From Weissella diestrammenae (GTDB lineage Bacteria; Bacillota; Bacilli; Lactobacillales; Lactobacillaceae), in NCBI RefSeq assembly GCF_014397255.1, contig NZ_CP060724.1, forward strand, positions 310,001 to 374,000: DNA of 64,000 bases, read 5' to 3'. The notes beneath the pieces were generated by a model. It did not search any database. It worked only from the letters and a program-made list of their open reading frames with translations, and was not told the DNA's origin. Below, in pieces: positions 27,167-35,810 of this stretch. Made by a program: the position numbers and the translations under genes. How positions within the stretch are numbered: the first letter of the stretch is position 1; every line of letters begins with the position of its first letter.

Positions 27167-27205
27167 TCAAATACACATGTAAATACACATCAGATGTGTA
27201 TTTGA
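27167..27205. repeat. Repeated and inverted AAATACACAT motif
   Basis: AAATACACAT occurs twice in direct orientation (27169-27178, 27181-27190) and once inverted (ATGTGTATTT, 27194-27203). The first copy can extend to a 12-bp arm (TCAAATACACAT / ATGTGTATTTGA). Two alternative hairpins can form. It lies between the integrase remnant and the tRNA gene, where recombinase arm or excision sites would be. Confidence 0.6.
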
Positions 27206-27244
27206 TGATATTCAGTGAGATTGTATGAAATTGATAGGTACAAA

Positions 27245-27290
27245 GAAACCCCGTTGTATCAGCGTTAATGTTGATACAACGGGGTTTCAA
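27245..27290 (-). terminator. Long hairpin, probable tRNA-Arg terminator
   Basis: A perfect 17-bp stem (27245-27261 with 27272-27288) with a 10-nt loop. On the minus strand it lies 12 nt beyond the tRNA 3' end and closes with GGGGTTTCTTT, a modest U tract. Confidence 0.6.
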
Positions 27291-27300
27291 AAATATATGA

Positions 27301-27372
27301 TGCGCACCGGGGGAATCGAACCCTCATCTCAAGAACCGGAATCTCACGTGATATCCATTACACTAGGCGCGC
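27301..27372 (-). tRNA. tRNA-Arg (anticodon CCG)
   Basis: The 72-nt cloverleaf has acceptor stem GCGCGCC/GGTGCGC with one G-U pair, discriminator A, a D-arm with GG in the loop, anticodon loop TTCCGGT (anticodon CCG) and T-loop TTCGATT. CCA is not encoded. The T-stem GAGGG/CCCCC holds an A-C mismatch at its second pair. The integrase remnant faces its 3' end, so this is a likely attachment site. Confidence 0.88.
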
Positions 27373-27423
27373 TTTACAACACATAACAGTATATCACATT
27401 TATCCCAAAATATTCTATCACAT

Positions 27424-27882
27424 TTAAAAAGGTATCACGCCTCGTGTTTGATAATAATTAATTGTCTCATTCGCAAAATTTGGGTCGTAGCCTAGTTCTT
27501 CAACCAGTACCCACGCCCCAAACTGTTGATCAGCGTAACGACGTGCCAATGTCATGATTTGTTTTTCATCTGTCATGTACGTGATAACGGATTCACGGGC
27601 CTCTACCTCATCGTTGTGAGCCCGAATACTATCATAATCTAAATGATTGCCAATATCTGAAATGGCATGAAAATACTCTTCGACCAATGTTTTCGCTTTA
27701 GAAAATAAATCTAAATCTTTATCAATAAAAATAAAAACATTTTCCCCTTTTATAAAGGTTACACCATCGAGCTCAGTCTCTGCATGTAAAGGGACTGTGT
27801 CAGAAATAACAGGATTGAGCCCTGTTCGTGTTAAATCGTTCTCAATTCGAATTAATAAATCTTCATACGCAGTGCTATGCAT
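27424..27882 (-). CDS. ImmA/IrrE (DUF955)-like protein, phage-type
   Basis: The 152-residue protein resembles the short DUF955 proteins paired with cI-like repressors in Lactobacillales phages and ICEs. The expected metal motif is seen as TLVEEYFHAISDIGN, with EExxH in place of HExxH, a substitution common in this subgroup; FIFIDKDL precedes it at the usual distance. ImmA-type proteases cleave the partner repressor after DNA damage or other signals. SD GAGG lies 6 nt before the ATG at 27882, inside the repressor gene, which it overlaps by 8 nt. It ends about 50 nt from tRNA-Arg. Whether it is still an active protease is open, since the first His is absent. Confidence 0.7.
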   Translation of the reverse strand: MHSTAYEDLLIRIENDLTRTGLNPVISDTVPLHAETELDGVTFIKGENVFIFIDKDLDLFSKAKTLVEEYFHAISDIGNHLDYDSIRAHNDEVEARESVITYMTDEKQIMTLARRYADQQFGAWVLVEELGYDPNFANETINYYQTRGVIPF

Positions 27883-28255
27883 GATGATCCTCATAATCAG
27901 TAATTAAACCTTCAATATATGACTTCGCCCGATCAATGACACGTTGGCGTTCATCTGAAGGCAATCCCGATAAATCAATGCCCCAATGTGCAGCCATTAA
28001 CGTTGGCTCTTCGGCAGATTCACTTGTCTCTGTCCGCACTTGATTTTCGACCAAATCAGATTTAGTAACGCCAAAGAAATTTGCCATTAACTCTAATTTT
28101 TCAATTCGTGGATATGTTTTACCATTTGACCAATCTGAAATGGTTGCTGTTGAAACCCCAACAACACCAGCTAGCTTAACTGCCGTCATATTATTTTCTT
28201 TGAGCAATCGTTTAATATTTTGCCCCATAATAATTTTACCGTCTAAGTCTGCCAT
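27875..28255 (-). CDS. XRE-family (cI-like) transcriptional repressor
   Basis: The 126-residue protein has an N-terminal helix-turn-helix (about 11-66): IKRLLKENNMTAVKLAGVVGVSTATISDWSNGKTYPRIEKLELMANFFGVTKSDLV, shown here only by its key parts VSTATISDWSNG and FFGVTKSDL. An acidic linker and a C-terminal helix (about 98-120) follow, in place of a LexA-type peptidase domain. SD AAAGGGG lies before the ATG. It forms an operon with the ImmA-like gene and is divergent from the small membrane gene at 28440, with operator-like repeats between. Confidence 0.85.
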   Translation of the reverse strand: MADLDGKIIMGQNIKRLLKENNMTAVKLAGVVGVSTATISDWSNGKTYPRIEKLELMANFFGVTKSDLVENQVRTETSESAEEPTLMAAHWGIDLSGLPSDERQRVIDRAKSYIEGLITDYEDHHA

Positions 28256-28303
28256 AGTTTACCCCTTTATTTGTTTATCCAGTTATTACTTAGCATTATA
28301 AAC

Positions 28304-28371
28304 TGAAACTTAACACGTTTCAAGGTTAAACTTAACAAACACTTGATTTTAGTTTTAACCTAATATATAAT
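28304..28371 (+). promoter_or_regulatory. Divergent control region: operator repeats and strong promoter
   Basis: TTAAC half-sites occur at 28310-28314, in GTTAA-AC-TTAAC (28325-28336) and in GTTTTAAC (28352-28359). A plus-strand promoter TTGATT (28343-28348), 17-bp spacer and perfect TATAAT (28366-28371) carries the last half-site between -35 and -10. AAACTTAAC is repeated twice. This is the layout expected if the XRE protein represses the small membrane gene and itself. Confidence 0.65.
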
Positions 28372-28439
28372 TGAGTCATACCTAATTAATTAGGCTAAAC
28401 ATTAACTATTAAATTTGAAATTTTTCGGAGGTCAACCAC

Positions 28440-28640
28440 ATGTATTCAACATCAGCAATTTTATTTATTATTTCGTTCTTTCTTATTTTGACAATCATTG
28501 GCTTCGTTACATTATTCACCCTTTTTGTACAAGCTACACGACGTTTCTGGCGTGGATTGTATCGGATGGCAATTTATCTGTACAAACGCTCTTCTGGGTA
28601 CCCAGAACGCGACGCAATGAATATTGCTATTAGCCATTAA
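28440..28640 (+). CDS. Small single-helix membrane protein under XRE control
   Basis: The 66-residue protein has a long hydrophobic segment (about 5-30, rich in Ile, Phe and Leu) followed by a basic amphipathic part (RRFWRGLYRMAIYLYKRSSG) and a short polar tail. GGAGG lies 8 nt before the ATG, and a near-consensus promoter and a strong terminator frame it, so the gene is real and potentially highly expressed when not repressed. I do not recognise the family. Hydrophobic helix plus basic tail is seen in small membrane-active toxins and stress peptides, but also in harmless ones; function is unassigned. Confidence 0.7.
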   Translation: MYSTSAILFIISFFLILTIIGFVTLFTLFVQATRRFWRGLYRMAIYLYKRSSGYPERDAMNIAISH

Positions 28641-28660
28641 TATTCCATCAATCATTTAAA

Positions 28661-28697
28661 AACACTAGTCCAAAGCAATTCGGACTAGTGTTTTTTT
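28661..28697. terminator. Strong terminator shared by convergent genes
   Basis: A 10-bp stem ACACTAGTCC / GGACTAGTGT with seven T after it on the plus strand. It ends the small membrane gene and abuts the end of the nuclease gene. Confidence 0.9.
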
Positions 28698-29574
28698 ATT
28701 TGACTGAGACTACTTTCCCTTCACCAGTCAGATAATTAATTGCAACGCCAGGTTGAACATTTGGCACAAACACGTTAAAAACTAAAGTGCCATCAGATGA
28801 TTTAGCCTCGATTTGATTACCCGACGGTACTAAATTATCTTGTTCATAAATTGGTGTCACACGGTAACGAATTTTTTTATGTTGATCAAGTGCGCGGCGG
28901 ACTAATATTTCATAATAATTTTGTCCGGTATTTTGATTATCGCCATTAGATGCTTGATTGGCCCATGCTGTTTGGGTCGCAATATTTTTCACATTGGCCT
29001 CACTTGCATCAAACCCTTTGGCATTACCTGCAATTGCATATCCGATTAAATGACCACGGTTATATAAAACTTGATAACGTCCCCCAAGTTTTATCTGTTG
29101 CCAACCAACCGGCTGAATCGTTCGATTATTGCCAGTCGCTTGGCGATTTTGGTATTGACGTGTTGTCTGGTTCAACCAAGCATTGGCAACCTTAGGCCTT
29201 TGAAGCGAATCGATTGCACTCAATTGGACATACGGTGCTGAATTAACAGCCGTTTTCAATGTGGTTTGATTCTGATTAATGATAAACGCCCCAGAACCAT
29301 TGAACTGAATCTGTTTCGCCTTTAACTGCTTTTTTACTTCATCTGATAAAACAGAACTCGCAAGTTGTTCACCTGGTTTCAAATCACTGGTCGATCCATA
29401 ATCAATATCCTGATTAACTCGAATCGATTGATTTGTGGCGTAATTAGTTGTTGAACGATTTTTATTACTAAAATTAAATTCCCCATCAACAGTTTTTAGT
29501 AAAATTGCTACTACAACTACCAATACCGTGCCCCATATGGTTGTTTGGGTTTGCCTTCGTCTTTGTTTGCGCAT
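28696..29574 (-). CDS. Membrane-anchored DNA/RNA non-specific endonuclease (EndA-like)
   Basis: The 292-residue protein has a basic N-terminus and one membrane helix (about 14-31), then an extracytoplasmic beta-beta-alpha-metal nuclease domain. The active site is YNRGHLIGYAI, the family DRGH motif with Asn in place of Asp, a variant also seen in other Lactobacillales; metal-ligand Asn comes in VKNIATQTAWANQ and the Q..N..GQNYYE segment. Such enzymes degrade external DNA for nutrients or competence, as pneumococcal EndA does. Start taken at the ATG at 29574, with GTG codons at 29577 and 29586 as alternatives; GGAG is upstream of all. Confidence 0.87.
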   Translation of the reverse strand: MRKQRRRQTQTTIWGTVLVVVVAILLKTVDGEFNFSNKNRSTTNYATNQSIRVNQDIDYGSTSDLKPGEQLASSVLSDEVKKQLKAKQIQFNGSGAFIINQNQTTLKTAVNSAPYVQLSAIDSLQRPKVANAWLNQTTRQYQNRQATGNNRTIQPVGWQQIKLGGRYQVLYNRGHLIGYAIAGNAKGFDASEANVKNIATQTAWANQASNGDNQNTGQNYYEILVRRALDQHKKIRYRVTPIYEQDNLVPSGNQIEAKSSDGTLVFNVFVPNVQPGVAINYLTGEGKVVSVK

Positions 29575-29672
29575 CACGCTTGCCACTCCATTTTTGAAAT
29601 TATTTTTTTATTATACGCTATCCCTCGCTTTACCGCACCCAACGATTAAGCAATAAAAAAAGAAAACAGAGT

Positions 29673-29706
29673 ATTAAAAAAACAGCCACGGTTGATCCGT
29701 GACTGT
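29673..29706 (-). terminator. eno terminator
   Basis: Minus strand: ACAGTCACGG / CCGTGGCTGT with a 5-nt loop, one mismatch, followed by seven T. It lies 24 nt after the enolase stop. Confidence 0.85.
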
Positions 29707-29729
29707 CTTAAATCAATTTAATTCACTAA

Positions 29730-31070
<1,341 letters not shown>

Positions 31071-31124
31071 TTACGCGCTTCAAAATAGTAATTTTATTTG
31101 AGCCAGATAGCTCATCACATGAAA

Positions 31125-31133
31125 ATTATACCA
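31125..31133 (-). promoter_or_regulatory. Extended -10 promoter element for eno
   Basis: TGGTATAAT on the minus strand is a consensus extended -10, about 67 nt before the eno start codon and just after the tpiA stop. A small GAGC/GCTC hairpin follows in the leader (31100-31113). Confidence 0.5.
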
Positions 31134-31145
31134 TATAATTAACAT

Positions 31146-31952
31146 TTATATTTCGTCTAGCTGACTTATTTTTTCCAATAGTGCTTCATTTGCTAATCGG
31201 CATAATTCAAGAAATGTATCCGGATTCAGCGCTGCATCCCCCACTAGTACCCCATCAATATCAGGTTGGCGCATTAATTCAAGTGCATTATTTGGTTTAA
31301 CGGACCCACCGTACATAATTCGAATGGCATTTGCCGTTGGCCAATCATACATATCTGCTAAAGTAAGTCGAATCCGTCGTAGACTAAACTCAGCTAATTC
31401 TGGCGTAATGGGCTGCCCACTCCCAATGGCCGCGGTAGGCTCATACGCGAGAATGACATGTTGGGCTTGTTGCGCTGAAATACCTTCTAGTGATTCGATG
31501 ACTTGATTCACTACCCAATGCGAACGATCATTATCATCCCCTTGGACAATGGGTTCGTCAATTGCAATAATTGGAATTAATCGGTGCGCAATCGCTGCAA
31601 TTGCCTTTAAATTCACCATCTCATTGGTTTCTCGAAAATAATTACGGCGCTCTGAGTGACCTATAATAACATAAGTCACACCTAGGTCCTCCAATGCAGC
31701 TGGCGATGTTTCTCCAGTAAAGGCCCCTTTTTCCTGCCAATACATATTTTCAGCCCCAATAGCAACTGACGTCTCTTTAGCTGCCTTTAACATTGCTGGC
31801 AATAACACATCTTGTCCTGCCAAAACAGAAATGACATCCGGATACCGGATTAGCTCTTTTTCAATATGTTTAATATATGCTGACGATTCACTTGGTAGTT
31901 TATTCATTTTCCAATTTGCTACCACTAATGGTCGTCGTTTCATCATCTCCAT
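31146..31952 (-). CDS. tpiA: Divergent triosephosphate isomerase
   Basis: The 268-residue protein keeps all catalytic residues: Lys15 in VVANWKMNK, His99 in IIGHSERR, Glu171 in LAYEP, and YGGSV for phosphate. Two conserved parts are changed. The usual CVGE motif reads AIDE (130-133), and catalytic loop 6, normally PIWAIGTG, reads PTAAIGSG, with loss of the hinge Trp. The usual VAPPF-like segment is also altered. It should still interconvert DHAP and GAP, perhaps with slower loop closure; in a phosphoketolase fermenter this is not the main flux step. The start at 31952 is favoured by GGGGG 9 nt upstream. It sits upstream of eno. A second tpi elsewhere is possible. Confidence 0.85.
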   Translation of the reverse strand: MEMMKRRPLVVANWKMNKLPSESSAYIKHIEKELIRYPDVISVLAGQDVLLPAMLKAAKETSVAIGAENMYWQEKGAFTGETSPAALEDLGVTYVIIGHSERRNYFRETNEMVNLKAIAAIAHRLIPIIAIDEPIVQGDDNDRSHWVVNQVIESLEGISAQQAQHVILAYEPTAAIGSGQPITPELAEFSLRRIRLTLADMYDWPTANAIRIMYGGSVKPNNALELMRQPDIDGVLVGDAALNPDTFLELCRLANEALLEKISQLDEI

Positions 31953-32065
31953 GATTAATTTCCCCCACAGGATGTGCCACCGCACACGGCCTATTCTTCA
32001 CCACTATGTCACTTTCGACTAATGTAGTAATTAAATTTGTGCGTCCAAACGCTTATTTATTTTTT

Positions 32066-32099
32066 AAAAAACGATTGAATCGAAATTCAATCGTTTTAG
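32066..32099. terminator. Terminator after ptsI
   Basis: A perfect stem AAAACGATTGAAT / ATTCAATCGTTTT with a short loop; on the minus strand it runs into TTTTTTAAAAAATAAAT. It lies about 10 nt past the ptsI stop. Confidence 0.85.
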
Positions 32100-32107
32100 T
32101 TTTGGTT

Positions 32108-33835
32108 TTAATTTGCATAAACCTCAGCTTCAACCAATGCTTTGACTTCATCATTCGTATCAAGATTCAAAGCCCGTCCAGCAAGTTCTGCCATCTGAAC
32201 TGTGTTTAAACGTTTCATCAGTGCGCGTGTCTGCAAAACAGACGTTGATGACATTGAAAATTCGTCTAGACCCATTCCAACTAAGATTGGCACGGCAATT
32301 TGATCACCAGCCATTTCACCACACATTGCAACAAACTTGCCATATTTATGTGCGGCATCAATGACCATTTTGATAATTCGTAGAATTGATGGATTATATG
32401 GCTGATAAAGGTATGACACATTTTCGTTACCACGATCAGCAGCCATTGTATAAGCTATCAAATCATTTGTCCCAATCGAGAAAAAATCAACTTCTTGAGC
32501 AAAACGATCTGCCAACAAAGCAGCGGCCGGAATCTCAATCATGATTCCTAGTTTAATATCATCAGATACTGCAACGCCTTCGGCAATCAACTTAGCTTTT
32601 TCAGCCTCAAAAATATCACGCGCTGCTCTAAATTCTTGAATTGTGGCAATCATTGGGAACATAATCCAAAGTTCACCATAAACAGATGCGCGCAATAATG
32701 CACGTAATTGAGTCTTGAAAATATCAGTCCGATCCAATGAAATCCGAATAGCACGATAACCCATAAATGGATTATCTTCTTTTGGCAATGGTAGGTATGG
32801 CAAATTCTTATCGCCGCCAATATCCATCGTCCGAACAGTCACCGGCTTATCCGACATACCTTCTAAAACAGCTTTATATGCTTGGAACTGGTCTTCTTCT
32901 GTTGGCAACTCGGCTGAATCCATATACAAAAATTCTGTTCGATAAAGTCCGATCCCCTCAGAACCACTTTCAAGCACACCAGTTAAATCTTTAGGGGTTC
33001 CAATATTTGACCCCACAATAAACTGCTTGCCGTCAGCCGAAACTGAGCGTTCATTCTTTAGCTTAGCCCACTCTGCTTTTTGAGCTTCATAAGCAGCTCC
33101 CTTAGCCTGGGCTTCTTGCGTTTGGACATCCGTCGGGTCAACAATAGCGAACCCGTCTAAACCATTCAAAATCATTTGATCATCGTCATTAATTAATGAT
33201 GATGCATTTCCCGTCCCAACAACTGCTGGGATTTCCAGCGTCCGTGCCATAATTGCCGCGTGTGCCGTACGACCACCTAAGTCTGTAATAAAGCCTTTAA
33301 CATACTGACGATCTAATTGTGCTGTATCTGAAGGAGTCATGTCTTTGGCGACAATAATGACTTCTTCTTTAATTAGCGCTGGATTTGGCAATGATTTTCC
33401 CAATAAGTGTGATAGCACACGTTTTGTCACATCTCGAATATCTGCCGCACGTTCAGCCATGTATGGATTATCATCAGCCATTCCTTCGAACATACTGATA
33501 TACATATCCGTCACATTTTTCAACGCTGCTTCGGCATTAATCTTATCTGTTTCAATAGCATTTTCAATCCCACCAATTAACTCAGGATCTTCCAAAACCA
33601 TGATGTGAGCCGTGAACACTTCAGCCTCATCAGCGCCCATATTTTGAACAGCTTTATCCCGAATTTGTTCCAAATCTGTCTTAGATACAGAAAAGGCCGC
33701 GCTAACGCGGTCCTTTTCTGCTTGAACATCATCAATTGTGACTTGATCAAAAGACAAATCAGGATCCACTAGCTTATAGGCTTTCGCAATCGCAACACCA
33801 TTTGATGCAGCAATTCCCTCAATAACTTGCGCCAT
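32108..33835 (-). CDS. ptsI: PTS enzyme I (phosphoenolpyruvate-protein phosphotransferase)
   Basis: The 575-residue protein is full length. Motifs: phospho-His site [13 protein letters not shown] (His in GGRTAHA), PEP-binding [16 protein letters not shown] and [15 protein letters not shown], and the C-terminal [26 protein letters not shown]. It passes phosphate from PEP to HPr His15 in the cytoplasm. SD GAGGAG precedes the ATG. It follows ptsH by 50 nt in one operon. Confidence 0.97.
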   Translation of the reverse strand: MAQVIEGIAASNGVAIAKAYKLVDPDLSFDQVTIDDVQAEKDRVSAAFSVSKTDLEQIRDKAVQNMGADEAEVFTAHIMVLEDPELIGGIENAIETDKINAEAALKNVTDMYISMFEGMADDNPYMAERAADIRDVTKRVLSHLLGKSLPNPALIKEEVIIVAKDMTPSDTAQLDRQYVKGFITDLGGRTAHAAIMARTLEIPAVVGTGNASSLINDDDQMILNGLDGFAIVDPTDVQTQEAQAKGAAYEAQKAEWAKLKNERSVSADGKQFIVGSNIGTPKDLTGVLESGSEGIGLYRTEFLYMDSAELPTEEDQFQAYKAVLEGMSDKPVTVRTMDIGGDKNLPYLPLPKEDNPFMGYRAIRISLDRTDIFKTQLRALLRASVYGELWIMFPMIATIQEFRAARDIFEAEKAKLIAEGVAVSDDIKLGIMIEIPAAALLADRFAQEVDFFSIGTNDLIAYTMAADRGNENVSYLYQPYNPSILRIIKMVIDAAHKYGKFVAMCGEMAGDQIAVPILVGMGLDEFSMSSTSVLQTRALMKRLNTVQMAELAGRALNLDTNDEVKALVEAEVYAN

Positions 33836-33885
33836 ATCAGATTCTCCTCATTTGTTCGTATGGTATTAACAAAGACAATTAAATA

Positions 33886-34149
33886 TTATGCCAAACCTTC
33901 TGTTGACATTGTTTCAGAAATAGCTGCGATCGCATCCGATGCGTCATCACCATCAGCTGAAATAGTTACGTCAGCGTTTTCTCCAACGCCCAATGACATA
34001 ACACCCATAATTGACTTCAAGTTAACATCCTTACCTTGATAAGACAAAGTGATATTTGATGCGAACTTTGACGCAGTTTGAACCAACAAAGTTGCTGGGC
34101 GTGCGTGGATACCTGTTTCTGCTACAATGTGAAATTCACGTGATTCCAT
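33886..34149 (-). CDS. ptsH: Phosphocarrier protein HPr
   Basis: The 87-residue protein has His15 in TGIHARPAT, phosphorylated by enzyme I, and regulatory Ser46 in [11 protein letters not shown], phosphorylated by HprK (gene at 38974). P-Ser-HPr is the CcpA co-repressor. The start at 34149 is set by AGAGGAG, 10 nt before it; the ATG at 34158 lies against this SD. First gene of ptsHI. The promoter at 34229-34257 overlaps a cre-like site. Confidence 0.97.
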   Translation of the reverse strand: MESREFHIVAETGIHARPATLLVQTASKFASNITLSYQGKDVNLKSIMGVMSLGVGENADVTISADGDDASDAIAAISETMSTEGLA

Positions 34150-34228
34150 GATAGACATGCTCCTCTGATTTTTGTAATTATTACAATTTTTTATAATAAC
34201 TAGAGCGTTGGCTCTATTTATATCTATC

Positions 34229-34266
34229 ATTATACCGATATCGCTGGCTATTTGCAAACGGTTACA
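34229..34266 (-). promoter_or_regulatory. ptsHI promoter with overlapping cre-like site
   Basis: Minus strand: -35 TTGCAA (34252-34257), 17-bp spacer, perfect -10 TATAAT (34229-34234). TGCAAACGGTTACA (34253-34266, plus strand) matches the cre consensus except for one base and covers the -35, so CcpA binding would block initiation. Confidence 0.6.
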
Positions 34267-34514
34267 ATATTATTCGATAAATGTTCAATAAACGCGAACA
34301 ATCGGCATTGAATAGCGCTTAACCACGCCTTTTTTCATCATCTTTTAATCGTATTTTTTAGAAATCTCACGTTCACTCATTTACCATGTATCTCAACTTG
34401 ATTTCATAAAAACACTTAATCTTTAGTCTAGCTTTGACATTTTTACGCTTACATTTCAGAGCAATTTATTTTGTATTCAGTGCTCTCATCATCGCATATG
34501 ACCGTCGCCCACTT
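34267..34514. other. Noncoding region upstream of ptsH
   Basis: AT-rich spacer between the ptsH promoter and the next hairpin. I see no gene, RNA or further clear regulatory site in it. Confidence 0.5.
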
Positions 34515-34569
34515 ATAAAAAAAGCAAGCTGCAATGCTTGCTTTGACGATCAAATTTACCATCGTCAAA
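34515..34569 (-). terminator. Terminator plus adjoining inverted repeat
   Basis: Minus strand: AAAGCAAGC / GCTTGCTTT (34521-34544) followed by eight T is a clear terminator for the gene at 34594. A second inverted repeat TTTGACGAT / ATCGTCAAA (34542-34569) sits beside it, between the terminator and the gene, and has no T run. Confidence 0.75.
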
Positions 34570-34593
34570 CGATAAAAATTTAGCCATCGATGA

Positions 34594-34776
34594 TTACTCT
34601 TTTTCATCTGCCCGGACATAGGTCACTTGCCCACCTTGTGCGGCGATGCCTCGAATCGTATTTTGGTATGGATAATTTCGCCATACTTCATAAAATAATG
34701 GAAAGTCATCATGTGACAATACAAATTCTTGCCGTTCGCCCAATCGAAGCGCTTCTAATATTTCATAATAATCCAC
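34594..34776 (-). CDS. Small acidic protein of unknown function
   Basis: The 60-residue protein, opening DYYEILEALRLGERQEFVLSH, looks soluble and globular rather than membrane bound; WRNYPYQNTIRG and GGQVTYVRADEKE form the rest. I do not recognise a family with certainty. The start is a GTG at 34776: AAAGGAG lies 8 nt upstream, whereas the GTG at 34782 is too close to it. It follows fabH by 35 nt, with its own terminator after it, so it may be the last gene of the fabH unit. Confidence 0.65.
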   Translation of the reverse strand: MDYYEILEALRLGERQEFVLSHDDFPLFYEVWRNYPYQNTIRGIAAQGGQVTYVRADEKE

Positions 34777-34811
34777 TGTCACCGCTCCTTTACTATTTCA
34801 TCGTATCAATT

Positions 34812-35789
34812 TTAAAATTGCAATAACAAACTACCATAGGTAAAGCCTGCACCAAATCCAGTCAATAGTACTTTTTTCCCGATTAATTTTTCCTTTTTTG
34901 CTAACTCATCAAACGCCATTGCGATACCTGCTGATGATGTATTGCCATAGTACACAACATTGGTTGAAAATTTTGTCATTGGTTGATTGATTGCCGCTGC
35001 AATTTGTTCAATAATGCGCAAATTTGCCTGATGCGTAATGAAAAAATCAATATCAGCTGGTTCTAAATTCTTAGTGGCTAAAAATGTTTCAACATGATCT
35101 GGAATGATTGAAATCACCTCATCAAACACTTGTCGCCCGATTTGCTGAAAGGCATCAATCGTGGGGTAATTGTCAGCTGATAACTGTCTCATTGGTGCAA
35201 TCCGACCAGAATGAACAACATCAGCATTACCGACTGTCCGCATTTGCTCCCCAATGACTTGATTATTGGCCATGTCAGTCCCAGATAAAATAACTGCCCC
35301 TGCGCCATCTCCAAAAAATACAGCTGAGGTCCGATCCTTAAAATCCATCATTTTAGAATTCACTTCTGCCGAAATGACTAACGCATGGTTATATTGCCCA
35401 CTTTTAATAAATTTATCCGCGGTACTCATACCAAAAACAAAGCCTGCACACGCCGTTGAAATATCATATGCCCAAGCATGATGCGCGCCTAAATTTCTTT
35501 GTACGAGTGCGGCCGTCGACGGTGCCAACCCATCCGGCGTAAAAGTTGTCACAATAATCAAATCAATGTCATCTGCGGTTAAATCACTATTATCAAGTGC
35601 CTGTTTTGCCGCTTGCGTTGCTAAATCTGATGTATTCTCTCCTTGCAACGACATATGTCGCGCTTGGATACCAGTATGTGCTTGAATCCATTCATCGCTG
35701 GTATCCATAATTGCCGTTAGATCATCATTTGAGATGATATCTTTTGGCACATAGTGCGCCGAAGCAACAATTTTCGTTCCTTGCGTCAT
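34812..35789 (-). CDS. fabH: Beta-ketoacyl-ACP synthase III (FabH)
   Basis: The 325-residue protein has the FabH catalytic triad: Cys in DISTACAGFVFGM, His in FFITHQANLRII and Asn in VYYGNTSSAGIA, plus the N-terminal IVASAHYVPKDIISNDDL and SDEWIQAHTGIQAR. It condenses acetyl-CoA with malonyl-ACP to start fatty acid synthesis. It lies apart from any other fab gene in this window, between trxB and a small unknown gene. That placement raises the possibility of a second FabH copy besides one in the main fab cluster. SD AAAGG precedes the ATG. Confidence 0.93.
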   Translation of the reverse strand: MTQGTKIVASAHYVPKDIISNDDLTAIMDTSDEWIQAHTGIQARHMSLQGENTSDLATQAAKQALDNSDLTADDIDLIIVTTFTPDGLAPSTAALVQRNLGAHHAWAYDISTACAGFVFGMSTADKFIKSGQYNHALVISAEVNSKMMDFKDRTSAVFFGDGAGAVILSGTDMANNQVIGEQMRTVGNADVVHSGRIAPMRQLSADNYPTIDAFQQIGRQVFDEVISIIPDHVETFLATKNLEPADIDFFITHQANLRIIEQIAAAINQPMTKFSTNVVYYGNTSSAGIAMAFDELAKKEKLIGKKVLLTGFGAGFTYGSLLLQF

Positions 35790-35810
35790 GTGTAGATGCC
35801 TTTTTCCTTT

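Noticed and set aside
27081-27290. Minus-strand frame of 69 codons antisense to the integrase relic
   Set aside because: No SD, no family pattern, and it crosses the repeat hairpins. The plus-strand frame carries clear integrase motifs instead.
28415-28633. Alternative plus-strand frame overlapping the small membrane gene
   Set aside because: The GGAGG lies 8 nt before the ATG at 28440 in the other frame, which gives a clean membrane protein; this frame has no SD.
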